DNA of 64,000 nt from CAMBDS01 sp964355675 (lineage in GTDB: Bacteria; Electryoneota; AABM5-125-24; Hatepunaeales; Hatepunaeaceae). Each line of letters opens with the position of its first letter. Within the stretch, counting starts at the first letter, position 1. The notes below the pieces were generated by a model. The model was given only the letters and a program-made list of their open reading frames with translations. It made no database searches and was not told the origin of the DNA. Both the position numbers and the translations under genes were made by a program. Where the stretch lies: positions 1-64,000 of the forward strand of contig CAYHEC010000012.1 of assembly GCA_964355675.1 (NCBI GenBank), read 5' to 3'. Shown here one piece after another: positions 50,270-58,547 of this stretch.

Positions 50270-50925
50270 GGAGGATAGGCATTCCTGCCTGTCATTCAAT
50301 CTTGGGAGGATAGGCATTCTTGCCTGTCATCAAAAACGTCAGACAAGAATGTCTAATCTCCCGAACAAAGTGAAAGAAACGCGATGCTAACACAAACTCG
50401 AAGACATTTACCGCATTGGGAGATGCAGGGGGCAGCATATTACATCACCTTCAAGTTGAAAGATGGACACCTGACAGGTGAAGAAGTAAGAATCGTTCTC
50501 GAGCATATAAAGAGCGGACAGTCTCGATTCTACCTACTAGTTGCTGTTCAAGTTATGTCAAATCATGTCCATGTGATTCTAACTCCCAAAGATGGTTTCT
50601 CGCTGTCTCGAATTCTAAAGGGCGTGAAGGGTGTTTCTGCAAAACTTGTTAATGAATATCGTGGCCAATCGGGATCTCTGTGGGAGCAAGAATCTTATGA
50701 CCGTATTATAAGGAACCAGATTGACTTCGATGAGAAACTCAATTATATGTACGAAAACCCTCTGAAAGCAGGTATCGCAGAACGCCCTGAAGATTATCAA
50801 GGGTGGTTTCTACAAGTGTAAAGTCTCGGGAGGATAGGCATTCCTGCCTGTCATCAAAAACGTCAGACAAGAATGTCTAACCTCCCGGATCAGTCGGAGA
50901 CAGACAAGAATGTCTATCCTCCCGG
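50270..50925. mobile_element. RAYT transposase locus with flanking REP doublets
   Basis: The transposase gene (50384-50821) is flanked on both sides by REP pairs. Upstream: GGAG-GATAGGC-ATTCCT-GCCTGTC (50270-50293), a second copy (50305-50328), and an inverted GACAAGAATGTC...CTCCC (about 50338-50362). Downstream: the same head-to-tail order (50829-50852 and 50862-50886) with an extra inverted copy (about 50898-50925). The doublets at 50305-50362 and 50829-50886 differ at only two positions, including the ATCAAAAACG spacer. This arrangement matches REPINs next to their RAYT. Confidence 0.88.
50384..50821 (+). CDS. REP-associated tyrosine transposase (RAYT, Y1 HUH family)
   Basis: A 145-aa single-strand transposase of the IS200/IS605-like Y1 family. 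The HUH metal motif is HVHVIL (about 62-67) in VMSNHVHVILTP. The catalytic Tyr is probably in LWEQESYDRIIRNQIDFDEK (about 105). The NPLKAGIAERPEDYQG ending is typical of RAYTs. RAYTs are single-copy, domesticated transposases thought to move REP palindromes. It has no partner tnpB. The length is slightly short for the group but the domain is complete. Confidence 0.93.
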   Translation: MLTQTRRHLPHWEMQGAAYYITFKLKDGHLTGEEVRIVLEHIKSGQSRFYLLVAVQVMSNHVHVILTPKDGFSLSRILKGVKGVSAKLVNEYRGQSGSLWEQESYDRIIRNQIDFDEKLNYMYENPLKAGIAERPEDYQGWFLQV

Positions 50926-50942
50926 AAAATAACGAGAGTTCT

Positions 50943-52178
50943 ATGTCCCGTACATCCCTAAAATTCCTCCACCTCGCTGACCTGCACCTCGACCGGTCGT
51001 TCAGCGGTGGCAAACTCAAGCTCCCCTTCGACAAAGCCGAGCTACGTCGCCGCGAACTGCGCGAGATCCTCGGCCGTGCCGTCGAGACCGCTCGCTCTGA
51101 GAACGTCGAAGTCATCCTCATCCCCGGCGACCTCTGGGAAGAGGAAGAACTCTCCCCCGAAACCGTCCAGTATGTCCTCGAACGGCTCGGCGCGGCAGGA
51201 ATCCCGGTCATTATAGCTCCCGGCAACCACGACTGCCACTCACCAGCAAGTCATTACTCAAGCGATATCGTCAAAGTTCGCTTCGGCAAAGAGTGGCCGA
51301 AAAACGTCTTCATATTTCAAGATTATGAGTTGACGACCGTAGGGGCGTATTGCAATACGCCCCTACCGGGACTGGAAGATGTCGCGATCACCGGGCTGGC
51401 CTATCACTCGAACCTTGCCGTCCAAGGCAGAAAGCTTGCCGAGAAAATCTCGCGCGCCGACGCCAGCATTCATCTTGCACTCATACATGGATCACGCGAC
51501 GATAGTCTTCCCCCTGGTAAGATGAGAACCCTTCCCTTCAGCGATGCGGAATTGCTTGCCCAGCCGTTCGACTATACTGCACTTGGTCACTACCATAAAA
51601 GAAGCGAGGTCAAGAATGCACAGGATCGGATTGTCCATGCCTATCCAGGCTCGACGGCGGCGCTTTCTATCGATGAGGATGGCGAGCACGGCGTCCTTGT
51701 CGGGACAGTTCGACCGGGAGGAGCGAACCTCGACGAGTTGAAATTCGTAAGGCTGGATCATCGTCAAATTCACTCAATGAACGTGGACGTGACGGGATTA
51801 TCACACGTTCATGCTGTCGAAGGCAAAATCAAGGAACTCGTCGCCGAAAGGAATGTCACTCAAAATGATATGCTGTATATTGAGTTGACAGGCTCCTACC
51901 CCCAAGGCAACCGGATAGGCTTAGGCGAAGAATTTCTGCGTGGGCTCTGCTGGCACTGTCGGGTCGAAGCCTCAAACGTATTGCAAGAGTGGGCGTTGAA
52001 TTCAATAGAGGCGCTTAATCCACGCACTACTGAGGCTCTTTTCCGGAGCCGTATCCACAAACATATGGAAGACGCTGGCGACCGTGGTGACGATGCTGAA
52101 GTGAAGCGCCTTCAAAATGCAATGTTTTACGGCTTGGACGCACTCCACGGCCGGTCGATAACTCCCCGGCGGATATAA
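50943..52178 (+). CDS. YhaO/SbcD-type DNA repair exonuclease
   Basis: A 411-aa calcineurin-like nuclease, partner of the YhaN-type ATPase at 44948. The metal motifs are intact: ADLHLD (12-17), GDLWE (62-66), GNHDCH (94-99), HGSRDD (about 182) and GHYHKR (about 216). Residues 133-142 (VGAYCNTPLP) are encoded by a perfect 28-bp GTAG palindrome (51339-51366). The loop lies between the nuclease core strands and the palindrome keeps the frame. The ATG at 50943 is chosen for the family start SLKFLHLADLHL. The gene follows the RAYT locus directly. Confidence 0.88.
   Translation: MSRTSLKFLHLADLHLDRSFSGGKLKLPFDKAELRRRELREILGRAVETARSENVEVILIPGDLWEEEELSPETVQYVLERLGAAGIPVIIAPGNHDCHSPASHYSSDIVKVRFGKEWPKNVFIFQDYELTTVGAYCNTPLPGLEDVAITGLAYHSNLAVQGRKLAEKISRADASIHLALIHGSRDDSLPPGKMRTLPFSDAELLAQPFDYTALGHYHKRSEVKNAQDRIVHAYPGSTAALSIDEDGEHGVLVGTVRPGGANLDELKFVRLDHRQIHSMNVDVTGLSHVHAVEGKIKELVAERNVTQNDMLYIELTGSYPQGNRIGLGEEFLRGLCWHCRVEASNVLQEWALNSIEALNPRTTEALFRSRIHKHMEDAGDRGDDAEVKRLQNAMFYGLDALHGRSITPRRI
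51339..51366. repeat. Perfect 28-bp GTAG palindrome inside a nuclease gene
   Basis: GTAGGGGCGTATTG followed by its exact reverse complement, in frame in the yhaO-like gene. The related free element is at 44880-44904 (GCG instead of GTA in the arms), just before the partner yhaN-like gene. Confidence 0.95.
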
Positions 52179-52183
52179 TCTTG

Positions 52184-52915
52184 ATGAACAGTTCAGATAA
52201 AATCAACCCGAACATCGGTAGAGACGATGAGGCAGGTTCCAATCCTCCGCCTTTGTTTGTGAAACCAAAAACAGGGCTATTACATGCTTTCAGGCGGAAC
52301 CTGATAACCGGAACGTTGATTATTGGTCCAATCGCACTCACGATTTACTTGCTTTACCACCTTTTCTTGTTCCTCGACGGGTTTTTTGCTCGCTTTATCA
52401 ATTTCCTTCTTCGACAAGGTCTCGGTCTGGAGATATTCGGCACGGCGCCAATTCCCGGACTCGGTTTGATCGCACTACTGCTTCTTGTACTGTTGACCGG
52501 ATGGGGGGCAAGGAATGTCATTGGGCGCTGGGTAATCAAACGAAGTCAGGAAATTCTCGATCGAATACCGCTGGTCAATAGTGTCTATAAGACTTTCAAC
52601 CAGATTAGCGAAGCTCTGTTTTCTGGGCGTAAGGACATGTTCAAGCGCGCCGTTTTGCTTCAGTATCCTTGCAAAGGCATTTACTCCATTGGCGTTATCA
52701 CGGCTGATAACATCGGTTCGCTACGGCATTATTTACCGGAAGATACAGTAAGTGTCTTCATCGTTACCACACCGAATCCCACCACAGGATTCCTGATATT
52801 TGTTCCTTATAAGGATTTGATTGAGCTGAATATGCCGGTAGAGGACGCGCTAAAGATCATTATTTCCGGGGGTATCGTTATTCCTGCTGAAAAAATTCCG
52901 GAACAATTTCAATGA
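52184..52915 (+). CDS. DUF502 family membrane protein
   Basis: A 243-aa DUF502 protein. Two membrane helices are near 43-70 (LITGTLIIGPIALTIYLLYH) and 88-110 (GLGLIALLLLVLLTGWGA). The family motifs RIPLVNSVYKTFNQISEALF and VFIVTTPNPTTGFLIFVP are present. The function is unknown. The ATG at 52184 is used; a TTG precedes it by 3 nt. Confidence 0.85.
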   Translation: MNSSDKINPNIGRDDEAGSNPPPLFVKPKTGLLHAFRRNLITGTLIIGPIALTIYLLYHLFLFLDGFFARFINFLLRQGLGLEIFGTAPIPGLGLIALLLLVLLTGWGARNVIGRWVIKRSQEILDRIPLVNSVYKTFNQISEALFSGRKDMFKRAVLLQYPCKGIYSIGVITADNIGSLRHYLPEDTVSVFIVTTPNPTTGFLIFVPYKDLIELNMPVEDALKIIISGGIVIPAEKIPEQFQ

Positions 52916-54777
52916 CCTGCCGAGCCTGCCATGTTGCAGGCAGGTTTTGCCTGTTGATAATTGTAATATTTCCTCCGGTAACCGTCATCGCAGGCTTTTC
53001 AAACGATGTATTTGCCAATCCAATCGTAATTACCGTTCGTTCCTTGAAAGGGCTTGACTTCGACGGATGGGATAGTGAGATCAGCGCCGACAATGTACTT
53101 ATTGGAAGAGGCAAGGCATCACTCGATGAGCGACTTAAAGTACGTTTCCATCGCGTCTCCGGGTATCAACCGCAATGGAAGGTTGATCACTCTCTCCGGT
53201 TTCATTTTGACCGCCCTTTTTCCTCTTCCAACGGATTAGTGTTCGCCTTATCCCGTCAGGAATATCGAGATCAATCTACCCGCCGTTACCAAATCGGTAG
53301 AAACGCAATCACTCCATTATCGCCTTATGATCCTACGATAATCAGCATGGAGAATCACTTTATCAATTCTGATGATGATATAATCCGCAGTACCAATTTT
53401 GGAGTTGGGGGCAGGTTGAAAACTGAGAACGGAATAGAATTGGAGGGATTGCTCGGTCCGGTATTTGACCATCGAGCCGGGGTTTCGCAAGAGGGGATCA
53501 AATACGGTTTTAAATTTGATTTCGATACCGATAGTATTGCTTGGAAGGGTGATGGCTGGTTCAGTCATTTTGGGTCGGGGGATGATCATAACGTGAATTT
53601 GGAGGCTGAGGGGAAGTACGGTCTTAGCGATGCGGCTTTGGATTGGTTTACAGTCAGATACATGACCGGGAGTCGAAGGGAATTTTTAGGTATTAGCGGT
53701 GATATCGGTCGCCGAGATGATAGTCGTGTCGAACTCAATAATGACTTGACGGTAATTATTTCGGAAATGATGAAATTTGATTGGAATAGTAACCTTACTA
53801 ACAAGATGGCGCAAAGCAGAAATCAAATTTCTGGAAGGCGGGACCGAGAATTCAACTGGCAAAATAATTTAGAGGGTGTTTGGTCTGCGTCGGGTAAATT
53901 TGTCCTATTTACAAGCGGAATTGATATCCAACAACAAGAGTATGCCGGAGGATTGACTCAGGGACGAAACAGTCGGCTACAGATTATGACCGGGTTCGAG
54001 ACGCCATCCATGGATAGCAGTATCGTTGAAGTTGGAGTTTCACGCTACCGTTTCGATACCCCCGACGAATTGGATTATAATGATCGAGATGAACTAAGCT
54101 GGCATGTGGGTATTCGATCCGGTACACAAATCACCTCTACGGTGGGAATACGTGGGGGGGTTGAGGCGAACTTGAATCATTTGGTCTATATTCACCGTAG
54201 CAGGAGTGGTGAGAATCGATGGACAAGACAATTTACTTTATTCAGCGAGGTTCCCTGGCAGGATTACCCGATCACAAATAGGGCTCGATTTGCTGTTTCA
54301 GCACACTACACGGATTATGATTTTTTGCCGTTCGATCTGACTCGCAGTCGTCTTTTCAGGACATTTACGGCAGTCGATACCTTCCGATTTGATGCTTCGC
54401 GGGGTTGGGGTGGAGAAATAGCAGGCTCCGGGCAACTTAACGATCATGGGCAACTCGACTGGTCTGAATGGATAGAAAATGTTTCCGAACGAGGTTACTC
54501 TTATACGGTAACAATACTACCATATAGAAAAATCAACAATTCAGAGATTGCGCTCGGATGGTTGATGCACCGTCGTTCTTCAACTCTACTTCAAGACGGA
54601 GACAGCCCGAAAAACGGTGAGGATGTGCGATCTCGCGGACCAGTTGCGAGGGTTTATATGAAGCCCTCAAAAAGTGTACGGCTGGAATTTCTGGCCACTT
54701 TCTTAACGATAAGTCAATTAGGTAAACATTCGGAAAATCAGCCAGAGATGAACTTTACATTTACATGGACGCTGTGA
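52912..54777 (+). CDS. Hypothetical outer-membrane beta-barrel protein
   Basis: A 621-aa protein with alternating, aromatic-ended strands typical of a large beta-barrel (RFHFDRPFSSSNGLVFALSR, FTWTL at the end). No family was recognised. The N-terminus MTCRACHVAGRFCLLIIVIF has a hydrophobic signal region; the DNA there contains GCCTGCCATGTTGCAGGC, a small palindrome (about 52920-52941). It overlaps the DUF502 stop by 4 nt and its end overlaps the next gene. It may work with the Omp85-type protein downstream. Confidence 0.55.
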   Translation: MTCRACHVAGRFCLLIIVIFPPVTVIAGFSNDVFANPIVITVRSLKGLDFDGWDSEISADNVLIGRGKASLDERLKVRFHRVSGYQPQWKVDHSLRFHFDRPFSSSNGLVFALSRQEYRDQSTRRYQIGRNAITPLSPYDPTIISMENHFINSDDDIIRSTNFGVGGRLKTENGIELEGLLGPVFDHRAGVSQEGIKYGFKFDFDTDSIAWKGDGWFSHFGSGDDHNVNLEAEGKYGLSDAALDWFTVRYMTGSRREFLGISGDIGRRDDSRVELNNDLTVIISEMMKFDWNSNLTNKMAQSRNQISGRRDREFNWQNNLEGVWSASGKFVLFTSGIDIQQQEYAGGLTQGRNSRLQIMTGFETPSMDSSIVEVGVSRYRFDTPDELDYNDRDELSWHVGIRSGTQITSTVGIRGGVEANLNHLVYIHRSRSGENRWTRQFTLFSEVPWQDYPITNRARFAVSAHYTDYDFLPFDLTRSRLFRTFTAVDTFRFDASRGWGGEIAGSGQLNDHGQLDWSEWIENVSERGYSYTVTILPYRKINNSEIALGWLMHRRSSTLLQDGDSPKNGEDVRSRGPVARVYMKPSKSVRLEFLATFLTISQLGKHSENQPEMNFTFTWTL

Positions 54778-56180
54778 TAAATTTTGTAGCATTCCTTGGA
54801 GGGCGGGTTTTAACCCGCCCTCAAGGGCGGACTGAAGTCCGCCCTCCAAGGTTAGAATGTAAGAGCGGACTGAAAGTCCGCCCTCCAAGAGAACAATTAT
54901 CATGTATCACTCTCGCTATTATTGCGCTCGCTATAACAATTTCAATATCGTATGCAGAGAGTGTGAGTGATGAATATCCAATTATATACGGGATCAAGGT
55001 CGTAGGGAATCACGTCACTAACGAAAACTTCATTCTCAGGGAGATGAGACTCAGTTCCGGCATGAGTGCCGATCCAGAATTATTGGAAGCTGATCGGTTG
55101 CATTTGCTTTCTCTGGGGATTTTCAATATGGTTGAGCTCTCCATTGTCACGGATATTGGTCGGGCGATTGTGCTGGTCAGAGTAACCGAGCGCTTCTATA
55201 TCTATCCGTACCCTATACTTCAGTATGACCCGGCAAATCCATCCCGGCGCATTTATGGCATTATAGTAAGTCATAATAATTTTAGAGGATACGCGGAACG
55301 TCTTTCGTTTGGATGGTGGGATGGCTACCAAAGAGGAATGTATCTTCTGCATAGCGATTCTTGGTTTTCCATCGGTGGTAAGTACGGTCTTAAAACCCAG
55401 ATATCATTCAACGATGTCGAGATCATCGCTCCCGATGGGATCACCTACCGCGCCGAGACGGAGTCGTTTTTGCTCCGACTGCGCAGACGTCTTGACCGCG
55501 ACCGATGGATAGGACTTGAATCCGAGTGGGAAGAACGCGCCTCTAAAGGATCGTTCTATACACTGTCAGCGAACGGGAGAGACAGACTGTTAGTCGGGAG
55601 GCTTTATTACGAAGCCGATTTGAGAGACTATAGTTATTATCCACGTAATGGATATTATTTTTCAACAATTCTAAACGCCAATAGAACCGTCGATACTTCT
55701 CATACCTTTTATGGGCAACAAGCTGATATTAGAATTTACAAATCATTCGGTCGCCTTACTTTAGCAATGCGTGGTGCGGGGCAAATAACCCAAAAAAAGC
55801 TTCCCTGGTATCGTCAGTTGGAACTAAGTCAATCGGAAATTCGCACAAATACTCCGCTTGGTCTGAAGGGTTCAAGCTTTTTTGCCGCAAATTTAGAGTT
55901 ACGTATTAATATCATCCCCTTACATTATTTTAGTTTTAGCGAAATTCCAATCGCTGGTAAATACCTACAGAATTTGAAGTTCTCGGTTGAAGGACTATTG
56001 TTTGTCGATCGTGGCTATATCAAGTATATCGATACCCATAAGGTTGCTGATTTCACTGCTTGCGGGGTGGGGTTGCAGTTTCAACTGCCTTATATCGAAG
56101 CGGCTCGGGCAATCATTGGCTGGGATCCTGAACGAATGAGTCATCCGACGATTATTTTAGCAACAGGAGTGACGTTTTAA
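54765..56180 (+). CDS. Omp85/BamA-like protein with one POTRA domain
   Basis: A 471-aa outer-membrane protein. A single POTRA-like domain (about 70-140: IYGIKVVGNHVTNENFILRE, RLHLLSLGIFNMVELSIVTD) precedes a D15-type barrel (about 150-471), with YPYPILQYDPANPSRRIYG near its start. This is the plan of short BamA/TamA-like proteins. Residues about 10-45 (FLGGRVLTRPQGRTEVRPPR, then LECKSGLKVRPPRE) are translated GGAG palindromes (54795-54891). Only after them comes the signal helix CITLAIIALAITISIS. An ATG at 54901 is out of frame and yields only a 22-codon reading. So either the palindromes are part of the protein or the start is non-standard. Confidence 0.75.
   Translation: MDAVINFVAFLGGRVLTRPQGRTEVRPPRLECKSGLKVRPPREQLSCITLAIIALAITISISYAESVSDEYPIIYGIKVVGNHVTNENFILREMRLSSGMSADPELLEADRLHLLSLGIFNMVELSIVTDIGRAIVLVRVTERFYIYPYPILQYDPANPSRRIYGIIVSHNNFRGYAERLSFGWWDGYQRGMYLLHSDSWFSIGGKYGLKTQISFNDVEIIAPDGITYRAETESFLLRLRRRLDRDRWIGLESEWEERASKGSFYTLSANGRDRLLVGRLYYEADLRDYSYYPRNGYYFSTILNANRTVDTSHTFYGQQADIRIYKSFGRLTLAMRGAGQITQKKLPWYRQLELSQSEIRTNTPLGLKGSSFFAANLELRINIIPLHYFSFSEIPIAGKYLQNLKFSVEGLLFVDRGYIKYIDTHKVADFTACGVGLQFQLPYIEAARAIIGWDPERMSHPTIILATGVTF
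54795..54891. repeat. Three GGAG palindromes in the N-terminus of the Omp85-like gene
   Basis: CTTGGAGGGCGGGTTT and complement (54795-54825), GGGCGGACTGAAGTCCGCCC with a CTCCAAG end (54825-54850), and GCGGACTGAAAGTCCGCCC with the same end (54864-54888). They are in frame from the overlapping start codon to the signal helix. Confidence 0.9.
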
Positions 56181-56183
56181 GAT

Positions 56184-56918
56184 ATGCGCGAGCCATTCAT
56201 ACTCTCTTCACCCCCTGATACTGATGGATTCCTCTCTCTACCTGACGAAGAAATCAACCATCTGACCAAAGCGCTCCGTTTCGTGGTGGGTGACCGGTTC
56301 GTAGCGTTTGATGGGAAAGGGATCGGTTGGCGTGCAGAGATTGTCTCGATTTCTAAGAAGAATTTCACCGCAAAGGTTATCGAAGAAATTGTTCCCGAGC
56401 TTTCGAGTATTCGGATAACAGTCGCGGTCGGGGCAGTAAAGGGTCCAAGGATGGAATGGGCGGTAGAAAAAGCGGCTGAACTTGGCGCATCGAATTTTAT
56501 CCCCCTCAGAACTCGCTATGCTGTTGTCGAGCCGGGTGAGGGGCGCGCTCGTCGCTGGAAGAATATTGCCGTTGCCGCGGCTAAGCAGTCACATCGTTTG
56601 ACTTTGATGGAGTTTAGTTTTTCCAAAGCGATAGCCGACATACCATTTCAAAATTACCAGCGCATCTGGGTTTTTGATCTGACTGATGACGCAATTTCGC
56701 TGAAGAAGGTTTCTACACTTGAAAAATCCAACCGAATCGAGCAGAACGAGGGTATCCTGCTTATAATTGGGCCGGAGGGCGGATTTTCCGAAGAAGAGCG
56801 CGAGTTTTTCCGAACTATCGGCGCCAAGTTCATTTCACTTGGATCACATCCACTCAGAACAGAAACATCGGTAGCCGCTGGGCTTGTTATCGCCAAAGCT
56901 CATTTTGGGCAGAAATGA
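56184..56918 (+). CDS. rsmE: 16S rRNA (uracil-1498-N3) methyltransferase
   Basis: A 244-aa SPOUT-class methyltransferase. An N-terminal PUA-like domain (about 1-70) is followed by the knot domain with KGPRMEWAVEKAAELG, LLIIGPEGGFSEEEREFF and LGSHPLRTETSVAAGL. It uses S-adenosylmethionine to modify U1498 of 16S rRNA. Standard length. It overlaps the UbiA gene by 4 nt. Confidence 0.95.
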   Translation: MREPFILSSPPDTDGFLSLPDEEINHLTKALRFVVGDRFVAFDGKGIGWRAEIVSISKKNFTAKVIEEIVPELSSIRITVAVGAVKGPRMEWAVEKAAELGASNFIPLRTRYAVVEPGEGRARRWKNIAVAAAKQSHRLTLMEFSFSKAIADIPFQNYQRIWVFDLTDDAISLKKVSTLEKSNRIEQNEGILLIIGPEGGFSEEEREFFRTIGAKFISLGSHPLRTETSVAAGLVIAKAHFGQK

Positions 56919-57754
56919 AATTTACTCTCACTTCGCTTCTTCTGATCATTCGTCCTGGGAACGTAATAATAACCGGATCGACAGTGTTTGTTGGTGGGCT
57001 GATTGCTGGGGAGAGTGGAACAATCCATATATGGGGTCTTGTACTCGCATCGATTTCGGCGGGATTAGTTGCCGCTGGCGGCAATGTATTCAATGATTTC
57101 TACGATATTGCTGTCGATCTGGTCAACCGTCCGGACAGGGCTATACCGTCGGGAAGGTTAAGTCGATCAATTGCGGGTTTATGGGGATGGGTGTTGACTG
57201 GCGCCGGATTGGCGATTGGGTTTTGGGTGGATGTAAGTTTAGGGATTATGGCGTCTGGTGTGGGAGTATTGCTTTGGTTATATAATAAGATACTGAAACG
57301 AACATACTTTTGGGGCAATCTATCGGTTGCGGTATGTGGGGGTGCGGCATTTATCTATGGTGGATTTGCTGTAGGAAAGATTTCTTCATCTTTTATACCG
57401 GCAATCTTTGCATTTTTAATCCATCTGGCGCGGGAGATCGTCAAGGACATCGAGGACATTGCCGGTGACTTGACTTCTGGAGCTAAAACAATTCCGATTG
57501 TTTCCGGAACACGGGTGGCGCTGATAATTTCGGCAGTTGTACTGATAGCGCTCGCGCTATCGACGCCGTTGCCCTATTATTTAGGAGACTACTCGTCAAA
57601 ATATCTGATTATCGTTACCATAACAGTTTCGCTTCCGCTACTGGTAATCTCGACATTCATGATCAGGGGATTATCTTCTGCTGGTGTAAAGCGAATTAGC
57701 AGTATCCTTAAAATAATTATGATTACAGGACTTGTTTCACTCTATATTGGTTAA
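56915..57754 (+). CDS. UbiA-family prenyltransferase (DGGGP-synthase-like)
   Basis: A 279-aa integral membrane prenyltransferase with eight or nine membrane helices. The two Asp-rich sites are NVFNDFYDIAVDLVNRPDRA (about 61-80), matching NDxxDxxxD, and EIVKDIEDIAGD (about 174-185), matching DxxxD. NRPDRAIPSGRLS is typical of the geranylgeranylglycerol-phosphate geranylgeranyltransferase branch, which makes archaeal-type ether lipid cores. UbiA relatives of this branch occur in FCB-group bacteria. The substrate cannot be proved from sequence; menaquinone synthesis (MenA) is the alternative. Confidence 0.78.
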   Translation: MKFTLTSLLLIIRPGNVIITGSTVFVGGLIAGESGTIHIWGLVLASISAGLVAAGGNVFNDFYDIAVDLVNRPDRAIPSGRLSRSIAGLWGWVLTGAGLAIGFWVDVSLGIMASGVGVLLWLYNKILKRTYFWGNLSVAVCGGAAFIYGGFAVGKISSSFIPAIFAFLIHLAREIVKDIEDIAGDLTSGAKTIPIVSGTRVALIISAVVLIALALSTPLPYYLGDYSSKYLIIVTITVSLPLLVISTFMIRGLSSAGVKRISSILKIIMITGLVSLYIG

Positions 57755-58355
57755 ACTGCCGATTCCAGAGATCGTGCTCGCATCGACTTCACCGAGGCGT
57801 AAGCAGTTGCTTGAACGGATAGGACTGTCGCATATAGTCATTCCGCCGAGTGTCGAAGAACTGGTGCCGAAATTTGGTGAGTGTAAAGTTACGGCGCTAC
57901 AGAACGCACGTTTGAAGGCGGAATCTGTTGTTGCTGTTGCAGGCAGTCGTGCGGTGCTGGGAGTCGATACAATTGTCGATCTCGATGGAGAGCCACTTGG
58001 CAAGCCGATGGATCCTTCAGATGCGATCTCCAAATTGACTCAGCTTTCAGGAAGAGATCATTTTGTACACACAGCGGTTTTCTTTGTGGATGATAGTAAA
58101 CATCTTTCTTACGAAATAGTTGAGACTTCACGGGTTCGTTTTCGAAAGCTTGGTTCAATGGAGATTGAGTCTTATGTTGCGACTGGTGAACCGCTTGACA
58201 AAGCTGGCGGTTACGGTATTCAAGAGCGCGGGGCAATGTTAGTCGAGCGAATCGATGGGTGTTTTTTTAACGTGATGGGGCTACCTATCGCTCGATTTTG
58301 GGAAGTAGTACTTCGCTGGATGAAAGACAGGGGCACGCCGCTGAAAGGGTGGTGA
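57747..58355 (+). CDS. Maf-family nucleoside triphosphate pyrophosphatase
   Basis: A 202-aa Maf protein that hydrolyses dTTP/UTP or modified nucleotides. LASTSPRRKQLLERIGL (about 8-24), GVDTIVDLDGEPLGKP and GEPLDKAGGYGIQERGAMLV are the family motifs. The TTG at 57747 overlaps the UbiA stop and gives the family N-terminus VKLPIPEIVLAST. A longer TTG start at 57732 is less likely. Confidence 0.92.
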   Translation: MVKLPIPEIVLASTSPRRKQLLERIGLSHIVIPPSVEELVPKFGECKVTALQNARLKAESVVAVAGSRAVLGVDTIVDLDGEPLGKPMDPSDAISKLTQLSGRDHFVHTAVFFVDDSKHLSYEIVETSRVRFRKLGSMEIESYVATGEPLDKAGGYGIQERGAMLVERIDGCFFNVMGLPIARFWEVVLRWMKDRGTPLKGW

Positions 58356-58547
58356 TCTTGCCTTGGAGGGCGGGGTTTCAACCCGCCCTTTGGACGGACG
58401 GAAAGTCGGTCATCCAAGAGCAACTATAAATGTACCAGTCAAAATGATTTTTGCTGCCGACCACGGCGGGTCGGCAGTGGGATATAAGTTTTTCCATCAA
58501 TTCGCGTGATTTTACTGAATGGATTCGTTACACGTACAGAACGAAAG
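58356..58547. repeat. Palindrome cluster between maf and the anti-sigma gene
   Basis: CCTTGGAGGGCGGGG-TTTC-AACCCGCCC (58361-58388) is joined to a degraded copy GGACGGAAAGTCGG...CCAAGAG and then CTGCCGACC-ACGGC-GGGTCGGCAG (about 58453-58476). The last word is a relative of the CTGCCGACC palindrome coding in the CTD at 26973. No sigma-factor gene is found here, although one would be expected before an anti-sigma gene. Confidence 0.75.

Noticed and set aside
50270..50925. Complete IS200/IS605 insertion sequence
   Set aside because: The transposase is of RAYT type, without tnpB and with REP pairs instead of IS ends.
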